From Halobacillus salinarum (lineage in GTDB: Bacteria > Bacillota > Bacilli > Bacillales > Halobacillaceae), in NCBI RefSeq assembly GCF_022919095.1, contig NZ_CP095073.1:992001-1056000 (forward strand): a DNA stretch of 64,000 nt, in the 5' to 3' direction. Every line of letters starts with the position of its first letter. Positions within the stretch are counted from its first letter, which is position 1. Of this stretch, positions 57,680 to 64,000 are shown one piece after another. The notes under the pieces are model-generated. The model had not been told where the DNA came from, searched no databases, and saw only the letters and a program-made list of their open reading frames with translations. Made by a program: the position numbers and the translations under genes.

Positions 57680-58831
57680 ATGTCTGCAAGTAATGAAAAT
57701 GTTAACACCCTAGTAAACAGGGAGTTAAGTAATAAAAGAAAATTAAAAATTTTAGAAGAAAATGATTTTAAAAGGATAAAAATATCCCAATGGACAATAT
57801 CTGATCTCGAACTAGTTGGTATAGGTGGTTTCAGTCCACTTACTGGCTTTATGATAAAAGATGATTATGAAAATGTCGTGCAGAATATGCGTCTTGCTGA
57901 TGGAACGATATGGAGTATTCCAATTACACTCCCAGTAAGTGAAGATGAAGCAGAAGAGATTAATATTGGAGAAGAAATTGCTCTTGTAGGTGAAGATGAT
58001 GTGACTTACGGTACCATAGTTGTTAAAGATAAATATACATACGATGAAAAAGAAGAAGCAGAAAAAGTATATGGTACTATTGATGAAGCACACCCTGGAG
58101 TGAAAAAGGTATATGAGAAAGGAAACATTTATCTTGGCGGTCCTATCACTTTATTAAATCGTCCAGATCATGGCGACTTTGAAGACTTTTACCTAGACCC
58201 ATCTGAAACTCGCCAGCTATTTGCTGACTTAGGCTGGAGGACAGTAGTTGGTTTCCAGACCCGTAATCCAGTACACAGAGCTCATGAGCATATTCAAAAG
58301 ACAGCACTTGAAGCAGTGGATGGTCTATTACTGAATCCTCTTGTAGGTGAAACGAAATCAGATGATATCCCTGCTGATGTTCGCATGGAGAGCTATCAAA
58401 CTATTCTAAAAAACTATTATCCAGAAGACCGCGTACGCCTTGTTATTTATCCAGCAGCGATGCGTTATGCTGGACCGCGTGAAGCTATTCTTCATGCGAT
58501 CGTTCGCAGAAACTACGGGTGTACACACTTTATCGTTGGCCGTGACCACGCTGGTGTAGGTGATTATTATGGAACATATGATGCCCAAGACCTTATCACT
58601 AGCGTTGAAGATGAATTAGGGATCAGCATCTTCAAGTTCGAGCATGCATTCTATTGTTCAGTGTGTGAAAATATGGCTTCTGCAAAGACGTGCCCGCATG
58701 ATAAAGAGCACCATATCCACCTTAGTGGTACAAAGGTTCGTGAACTGTTACGTAACGGAGAGCGTCCTCCAAAAGAATTCTCACGCCCTGAAGTTGCCGA
58801 CGTATTGATTAAAGGAATGCAGCAAAACTAG
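57680..58831 (+). CDS. sat: Sulfate adenylyltransferase (ATP sulfurylase)
   Basis: Activates sulfate with ATP to adenosine 5'-phosphosulfate. 383 residues, the single-subunit homo-oligomeric bacterial/fungal type without an attached kinase. Diagnostic motifs: GFSPLTGFM, the active-site [12 protein letters not shown], and [13 protein letters not shown] zinc-type Cys set near the end ([16 protein letters not shown]) is typical. Here it sits in a polysaccharide locus with no PAPS or sulfite reductase nearby, so it probably feeds sulfation rather than cysteine synthesis. GGTGAT precedes the ATG. Confidence 0.95.
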   Translation: MSASNENVNTLVNRELSNKRKLKILEENDFKRIKISQWTISDLELVGIGGFSPLTGFMIKDDYENVVQNMRLADGTIWSIPITLPVSEDEAEEINIGEEIALVGEDDVTYGTIVVKDKYTYDEKEEAEKVYGTIDEAHPGVKKVYEKGNIYLGGPITLLNRPDHGDFEDFYLDPSETRQLFADLGWRTVVGFQTRNPVHRAHEHIQKTALEAVDGLLLNPLVGETKSDDIPADVRMESYQTILKNYYPEDRVRLVIYPAAMRYAGPREAILHAIVRRNYGCTHFIVGRDHAGVGDYYGTYDAQDLITSVEDELGISIFKFEHAFYCSVCENMASAKTCPHDKEHHIHLSGTKVRELLRNGERPPKEFSRPEVADVLIKGMQQN

Positions 58832-58843
58832 AGGATGTAATTC

Positions 58844-60619
58844 ATGACAATCCAAATGGTTATCGTGGTTTCCGCGATACTCTTGATGCTGCTCGGGTTA
58901 TTTTTTGAATTAGCCCGGCCTGATCTTCTTGTATTTTCGACTTTATTTTTATTTCTTATGCTAGGTTTTGTTACGCCTGACCAAGCGCTGATTGGATTTT
59001 CCAACCAGGGTATGCTAACGATTGCCTTATTATTTATTGTGGCTGGTGTCTTTGAAAAGAGTGGCTTAGTGGATCGGTTAATGTCTAACTTCCTTGCAAA
59101 ATCTCAAACACACAGAGGAGCTCTTGCGCGTTTGGTTATTCCGATTTCTGCTTTCTCTGCCTTTTTAAATAATACTCCTATCGTAGTGACCCTAACTCCA
59201 ATTATTCGCAGATGGGCTTCCGAGCATAAAGTCTCACCCTCTAAATTCTTATTGCCCTTATCTTATGCCGCGATTATGGGTGGCACCATGACTTTAATGG
59301 GGACTTCTACTAACTTAGTGATTCATGGATTACTGCTGGGTTTTGGGGAAAAAGGTTTTTCTTTTTTTCAATTAGCTATTGTAGGGATTCCGATTACTTT
59401 AGCGGGTGTTGTTTATTTAATACTCTTCGGTCCTAAGATCTTACCAGATCACCGCAGCTTGATTGAAAGGATAAATGAAAACACGAAAGATTATTTAAGT
59501 GAAATGCTCGTAACTGAGGCATTTCCGTATCTCAATCAAACCGTAGAAGATGCCTCATTAAGGAATCTTAAAGGACTATACTTGATAGAAATCATTCGTG
59601 GACCCAAAAAGATTTCTCCGGTCACTCGTGATACTGTGATTCAGAATGGGGATCGGTTAATTTTTACTGGTATGATTTCTACCATTGCAGATTTGCAGAA
59701 AAGGAAAGGGCTGCAGTTAGATACAGGAACAGATCTTTCGCTGGATGATCTTAAAAATGGCAATACAACCCTACAGGAAATTGTCGTTTCTCATCAATCC
59801 TCACTGCTAGGGAAATCCATTAAGAAAAGCCGCTTTCGTGAGAGTTATGATGCTGCTGTAATGGCTGTTCATCGAAATGACGAAAGAGTTCAAGGAAAAA
59901 TTGGAGATATTGTTCCGAAAGCAGGAGACCTGCTTCTTGTAGTAGCTGGTAAAGAATTTGAACGGAAAAGTACGGAACAGAAGGATTTTTATCTTACTTC
60001 TGCCGTAGATCATCCATCTTTTTACGATAATGAATCGAAGGGGTGGTTTTCTCTAGGATTGCTGTTGCTTATGATATCTCTAGTTACGCTTCAGTGGCTG
60101 TCTATTTTCAAAGCGATGGTGATCACGGTTGGTGTCTTATTAATCACTAAGATGATTTCTCCTAGAGAAGCAAAGACGGCTGTTCAGTTTCAAGTACTAT
60201 TACTTATAGCCAGTGCTCTTGGAATAGGGAATGTGATCATTAAGACAGGTACAGCAGATTGGATCGCCAATCATCTAGTAACTAGTTTAGAACCCCTTGG
60301 TGTACTGGCTATATTAATTACCATCTATATACTTACTAATCTATTTACAGAATTGATCACTAACAATGCAGCAGCAGTGATTATGTTTCCGATTGCTTAT
60401 GAAGTCGCAGCTGATTCTGGGATTGATCCCATGGGAATGGCTATTCTTGTCGCAATCGCTGCGTCTGCAAGCTTTTTATCTCCGATTGGCTACCAAACCA
60501 ATTTAATTGTATATGGTCCTGGAGGTTATCGTTTTAAAGATTACATTAAGACGGGGTTACCTCTAACGATTATGGTCATGTTCATTACTGTTTCGATTAT
60601 ATATTTTCGATATGTCTAG
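58844..60619 (+). CDS. SLC13-family permease with TrkA-C domains, probable sulfate importer
   Basis: 591 residues. Two membrane halves, each with the family's hairpin motif ([17 protein letters not shown] with [10 protein letters not shown]; and [17 protein letters not shown] with [12 protein letters not shown]), separated by two TrkA-C regulatory domains (about 205-380). SLC13/DASS proteins carry sulfate or dicarboxylates; sitting between sat and cysC, sulfate is the natural cargo. Starts 12 bases after sat with AGAGGATG. Confidence 0.92.
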   Translation: MTIQMVIVVSAILLMLLGLFFELARPDLLVFSTLFLFLMLGFVTPDQALIGFSNQGMLTIALLFIVAGVFEKSGLVDRLMSNFLAKSQTHRGALARLVIPISAFSAFLNNTPIVVTLTPIIRRWASEHKVSPSKFLLPLSYAAIMGGTMTLMGTSTNLVIHGLLLGFGEKGFSFFQLAIVGIPITLAGVVYLILFGPKILPDHRSLIERINENTKDYLSEMLVTEAFPYLNQTVEDASLRNLKGLYLIEIIRGPKKISPVTRDTVIQNGDRLIFTGMISTIADLQKRKGLQLDTGTDLSLDDLKNGNTTLQEIVVSHQSSLLGKSIKKSRFRESYDAAVMAVHRNDERVQGKIGDIVPKAGDLLLVVAGKEFERKSTEQKDFYLTSAVDHPSFYDNESKGWFSLGLLLLMISLVTLQWLSIFKAMVITVGVLLITKMISPREAKTAVQFQVLLLIASALGIGNVIIKTGTADWIANHLVTSLEPLGVLAILITIYILTNLFTELITNNAAAVIMFPIAYEVAADSGIDPMGMAILVAIAASASFLSPIGYQTNLIVYGPGGYRFKDYIKTGLPLTIMVMFITVSIIYFRYV

Positions 60620-60630
60620 GAGGAATTGAT

Positions 60631-61227
60631 ATGAAATCTACTAATGTAGTCTGGCATGACTCTAAAGTTGCCAAAGCAGAGCGTCAGAAGTTAAAAGATC
60701 ATAAAAGTCCGGTTCTATGGTTTACTGGATTATCAGGATCTGGAAAGTCTACGTTATCAGTAGAAGTAGAAAAGGCTTTATATGAATTAGGAATCCATAC
60801 GTATCGTCTAGATGGGGACAATGTACGTCATGGCTTAAATAAAAACTTAGGCTTTAGCCCTGAAGATCGCACAGAGAATATTCGTCGTATTGGAGAAGTG
60901 GGCAAGCTCATGAACGATGCTGGACTAGTTACCCTAACAGCATTTATTTCCCCCTATCGTGAAGATCGCGATCAGGCACGTAAGCTATTTGAAGATGGCG
61001 ATTTTATTGAAGTCTATACAAAATGCTCCCTGGATGAAGCAGAAAATCGTGATCCAAAAGGATTGTATAAAAAGGCACGCGCCGGGGAAATCAAAGGATT
61101 TACGGGAATTGATGCACCATATGAAGAGCCAAAAGACGCAGAAATTACAGTTGAAACGGACAAGCTCTCCCTTGAAGATTCAGTGAGAGAGGTCATTGAT
61201 TACTTGAAATTCAACCAATATATTTAA
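60631..61227 (+). CDS. cysC: Adenylylsulfate kinase
   Basis: Phosphorylates APS to PAPS, the sulfate donor of sulfotransferases. 198 residues; P-loop [14 protein letters not shown] (Gly33-Ser40), [33 protein letters not shown] and [11 protein letters not shown] are the family signatures. AGGAGG precedes the ATG. Starts 11 bases after the permease; same transcript. Confidence 0.96.
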   Translation: MKSTNVVWHDSKVAKAERQKLKDHKSPVLWFTGLSGSGKSTLSVEVEKALYELGIHTYRLDGDNVRHGLNKNLGFSPEDRTENIRRIGEVGKLMNDAGLVTLTAFISPYREDRDQARKLFEDGDFIEVYTKCSLDEAENRDPKGLYKKARAGEIKGFTGIDAPYEEPKDAEITVETDKLSLEDSVREVIDYLKFNQYI

Positions 61228-61291
61228 CTTAAAAGAATCGTCAGCTTTAGGCTGGCGATTTTCACTATGAACTAAATGAGGAGGAATAAAG

Positions 61292-62080
61292 ATGCAGCAA
61301 AAAGTAGTAGCGGCCGCCATTGAAGCAGGAAAAGAAATTATGAAGATTTACGAAACCGATTTTGATGTGGAGTACAAGGAAGATGAATCTCCCTTAACAA
61401 TTGCGGATCAAAGGTCTCATGAAATTATTAAAGAAGCGTTACAAAAAAACTTCCCTGAAATTCCAATCTTGAGTGAGGAAGGCTCACATCTTCCGTATGA
61501 AGAGAGAAAAGCATGGAAGGAAATCTGGCTGGTAGATCCGATCGACGGAACAAAAGAGTTTATTAAGAAAAACGGTGAATTTACTGTAAACATCGCTTTA
61601 ATACGAGACGGAAAACCCGTTCTAGGAGTCGTTTATGCTCCAGCTCTTGATGATTTATATGTAGCTGATAAGGAAAAGGGAGCTTTTAAAGTATCTTCTG
61701 TCTTACAAACGTCTGATCATTTGTCCTTAAATGCTGTGAAACTGCCATTAGCACAAAAGAATGACACAGTAGCAACAGTCGTAGCCAGTCGTTCTCACAT
61801 GTCTCCAGAAACAGAAGTATTTATCAATGAGTTGAAAGAACAATATGATGAAGTAGAAACCATTTCAGCTGGAAGTTCATTAAAATTATGTTTAGTAGCT
61901 GAAGGGAAAGCAGATTATTATCCTCGCTATGCTCCTACTATGGAATGGGATACTGGCGCTGGACAGGCGATTGTTGAGCTCTCTGGAGGAAAAGTTGAGG
62001 TGGCATATGATGGAAGACCATTATTTTACAATAAAATAAACTTACGAAACCCATGGTTTCTTGCTACTAGAAGAAAATAA
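61292..62080 (+). CDS. cysQ: 3'(2'),5'-bisphosphate nucleotidase CysQ
   Basis: Hydrolyses 3'-phosphoadenosine 5'-phosphate (PAP), the by-product of each sulfotransferase reaction, to AMP; PAP is inhibitory. 262 residues, inositol monophosphatase fold: ILSEEGS, the metal motif WLVDPIDGTKEFIK and WDTGAGQAIVELSGG. GAGGAGG precedes the ATG. Its presence completes the sulfation cycle inside the locus. A weak hairpin AATCGTCAGC / GCTGGCGATT lies in the gap upstream. Confidence 0.95.
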   Translation: MQQKVVAAAIEAGKEIMKIYETDFDVEYKEDESPLTIADQRSHEIIKEALQKNFPEIPILSEEGSHLPYEERKAWKEIWLVDPIDGTKEFIKKNGEFTVNIALIRDGKPVLGVVYAPALDDLYVADKEKGAFKVSSVLQTSDHLSLNAVKLPLAQKNDTVATVVASRSHMSPETEVFINELKEQYDEVETISAGSSLKLCLVAEGKADYYPRYAPTMEWDTGAGQAIVELSGGKVEVAYDGRPLFYNKINLRNPWFLATRRK

Positions 62081-62155
62081 AATTTTATTAAAGTAATTCA
62101 TATCCAACAATGTAGGTGAAAATAAGAGATATGATAATTTGAAAGGATTGATAGT

Positions 62156-63529
62156 GTGTACAAAATAGCTGTAGCAGGTACAGGGTATGTTGGTTTAGTT
62201 GCCGGAGTTTGCTTTGCGGAAATGGGACACAAAGTAACTTGTGTAGATATTGATGAAAATAAAATTAAAGTTATGAAATCGGGTATCTCCCCTATCTATG
62301 AAACTGGATTAGAAGAACTGATGAAGAAAAACTATGAAGCTGGAAGAATTGATTACACCACGGATTACCAATTAGCTTACCAAGAAGCAAATGCGGTATT
62401 TTTAGGCGTAGGTACTCCGGAGCTTCCCGATGGATCGGCTAATCTTTCATACATAGCAACGGTTGCTAGACAAGTCGCAGAATCTGTTGAAAAAGATTGC
62501 TTAGTAGTCGTTAAGTCTACAGTTCCAGTTGGTACAAACGATAAAGTAGACCGATTTATACAAGATTTTTTAGTTAACGATGTACATGTCGAGGTAGCTT
62601 CAAATCCAGAGTTTCTAGCTCAAGGGTCAGCGGTAGAAGATACATTACATGCTGAGAGAGTAATTATTGGTACGGAAAGCGAGTGGGCAGAGAATTTACT
62701 TAAAAAAATCTATGCACCATTTGATCTTCCAATTGTTTCTGTTAATAGAAGATCAGCTGAAATGATAAAATATGCTTCTAACGATTTCTTGGCTTTAAAA
62801 ATCTCTTATATGAATGATATCGCAAACTTGTGTGAACTTGTTGGAGCAGATGTTCAGGATGTCGCTAGTGGCATGAGTTATGATAAACGCATTGGAGCAA
62901 AATTTTTAAATGCAGGTATAGGATATGGAGGCTCCTGCTTTCCTAAAGATACTAAAGCACTTGAGCACTTAGCAAGAGAGCATCATTATGATCTTAAGAC
63001 TGTAAAAGCTGCTATTGATGTCAACAATGTACAGAAGACAGCCTTGTTTAAGAAAGCTAGAAATCGATTAATTACTTTTAGTGGCTTAAAGGTTGCGATT
63101 CTTGGTCTAACTTTTAAACCTGGAACAGATGATTTAAGAGAATCTCCTTCACTAGATAATATTCCATTACTTTTAGATCAAGGAGCAGATATATATGCTT
63201 ATGACCCGGTAGGCGTCAAAAATTTTGCCGATATTTATTCTGAAGGAGACTTTTCTCAAGGGAGCATTAAATATGTGAAATCTGTGGAGGAAGCTTTATT
63301 GAATGCAAATGTTTGTTTTATTTTTACTGAATGGAACGAAATAAAACAGTTAACTCCTCAGCAATATAAAAAACTAATGAGAACACCTTTAGTTTTTGAT
63401 GGAAGAAATATCTATCCTACTATCAGTATGGCTCAAGAAGGTGTGGAGTATCATTCTATTGGTCGGAAAACAGAAACTGTTAATGTAAGAGAGGAGAAAT
63501 TAAATGAATTACAATCAACTAGATCTTAA
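62156..63529 (+). CDS. UDP-glucose 6-dehydrogenase
   Basis: Oxidises UDP-glucose to UDP-glucuronate with two NAD+. 457 residues: NAD-binding VAGTGYVGLVAGVCFAEMGH, VVVKSTVPVGT, the catalytic Cys in GIGYGGSCFPKDTKAL (about 260), and C-terminal LGLTFKPGTDDLRESPS. GTG start after GAAAGGATTG. Supplies an acidic sugar for the polymer. Homologous to TuaD/Ugd. Overlaps the next gene by 26 bases. Confidence 0.95.
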   Translation: MYKIAVAGTGYVGLVAGVCFAEMGHKVTCVDIDENKIKVMKSGISPIYETGLEELMKKNYEAGRIDYTTDYQLAYQEANAVFLGVGTPELPDGSANLSYIATVARQVAESVEKDCLVVVKSTVPVGTNDKVDRFIQDFLVNDVHVEVASNPEFLAQGSAVEDTLHAERVIIGTESEWAENLLKKIYAPFDLPIVSVNRRSAEMIKYASNDFLALKISYMNDIANLCELVGADVQDVASGMSYDKRIGAKFLNAGIGYGGSCFPKDTKALEHLAREHHYDLKTVKAAIDVNNVQKTALFKKARNRLITFSGLKVAILGLTFKPGTDDLRESPSLDNIPLLLDQGADIYAYDPVGVKNFADIYSEGDFSQGSIKYVKSVEEALLNANVCFIFTEWNEIKQLTPQQYKKLMRTPLVFDGRNIYPTISMAQEGVEYHSIGRKTETVNVREEKLNELQSTRS

Positions 63530-64000
63530 TAAGAAATATCTAATAACTGGTGCTGCTGGTTTTATTGGTAGTTTTCTATCAAAAAGGCTTCTCGAAGAAG
63601 GCTGTGAAGTCATTGGTTTAGATAATTTAAATGACTATTATGATGTTCAGCTTAAGAATAATCGGTTGGAAATGTTGGATCCATACGAAAAATTCACCTT
63701 TATAAAAGCTGATATTTCAGATAAATCCATGATACAGGATATATTTGAGACGTATAAACCTAATATTGTTGTGAATTTAGCTGCGCAGGCTGGGGTTCGC
63801 TATTCAATTGAAAATCCAGATGCTTATATGGAGAGCAATGTTATTGGGTTTTACAATATTTTAGAAGCTTGCCGCTTCAATCCCGTCGATCACTTAGTTT
63901 ATGCATCGTCTAGTTCTGTATATGGTGCAAACAAAAAAGTTCCTTTTGAAGAATCAGATTTTGTCGATCACCCTGTCTCACTTTATGCCTCTACTAAGAA
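63504..64000 (+). CDS. UDP-glucuronate 4-epimerase-like protein (3' end outside window)
   Basis: 165 residues are in the window. ATG 63504 with GAGGAG seven bases upstream, inside the end of the dehydrogenase gene. Rossmann motif ITGAAGFIGSFLSKRLL, then GLDNLNDYYDVQLKNNRLEML, NLAAQAGVRYSIENPDAYMESN and YASSSSVYG, the CapI/GAE pattern of UDP-glucuronate to UDP-galacturonate epimerases. With the upstream dehydrogenase it would provide galacturonate; other SDR epimerases remain possible until the C-terminus is seen. Confidence 0.88.
   Translation, partial: MNYNQLDLNKKYLITGAAGFIGSFLSKRLLEEGCEVIGLDNLNDYYDVQLKNNRLEMLDPYEKFTFIKADISDKSMIQDIFETYKPNIVVNLAAQAGVRYSIENPDAYMESNVIGFYNILEACRFNPVDHLVYASSSSVYGANKKVPFEESDFVDHPVSLYASTK

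Noticed and set aside
57680-61227. Assimilatory sulfate reduction operon
   Set aside because: No APS/PAPS reductase, sulfite reductase or siroheme genes accompany sat and cysC in the window.

Overview
The window reads as a chromosome segment of an endospore-forming, flagellated, low-GC Gram-positive of the Bacillaceae. The order prfA-prmC-spoIIR-(ywlB position)-tsaC/ywlC-mntP-ywlE-rpiB-ywlG-glyA-upp-atpIBEFHAGDC-DUF1146-ywmB-murAA-spoIID-spoIIQ-spoIIID-mbl-flhO-flhP-fabZ is the Bacillus subtilis arrangement. Protein style (acidic inserts, acidic tails) suggests a moderately halophilic relative such as Halobacillus; that is an impression, not a proven assignment.

Layout. (1) 1-29.4 kb: conserved housekeeping, sporulation and ATP synthase backbone, with recognisable sigma-F promoters at spoIIR and spoIIQ, a sigma-E promoter at spoIIID, and a cluster of DnaA boxes just before tsaC/ywlC. 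Two genes here, an S8 protease and atpA, are each split by loss of one G from what should be a G5 run. The atpA break is almost certainly a sequence error, and the protease break probably is too. (2) 29.4-35.9 kb: small accessory genes, including a 59-codon YjfB-type motility gene with its own sigma-D promoter, then an RND efflux pair. (3) 35.9-40.3 kb: a cell-surface module. It has a lipoprotein, a duplicated-domain wall protein ending in an MPDTG sorting signal, and a class F-like sortase fused to an FN3-like domain. Two arrays of a degenerate 20-bp tandem repeat (consensus about CGCTGAATNAATCTCATTTC) flank or interrupt it. (4) 40.4-44.4 kb: accessory minus-strand genes (acyltransferase, VanZ, PilZ, CBS). 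(5) 44.8-64 kb: sinR, then a long co-directional exopolysaccharide locus that runs off the window.

The exopolysaccharide locus is the most interesting system. A very AT-rich core carries a CpsB-type tyrosine phosphatase, a CapD-type dehydratase, a Wzy-like polymerase, a Wzx-like flippase, TWO sulfotransferases, a hexapeptide acyltransferase, two GT4 glycosyltransferases, an initiating phosphoglycosyl transferase and an epimerase. It is followed without a break in direction by sat, an SLC13 permease, cysC and cysQ, then UDP-glucose dehydrogenase and a UDP-glucuronate epimerase. No sulfite-forming reductase is present. The genes therefore add up to sulfate uptake, PAPS synthesis, transfer of sulfate to sugar, and removal of PAP. 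I infer a dedicated pathway for a sulfated, uronic-acid-containing capsule or exopolysaccharide, possibly under SinR control.
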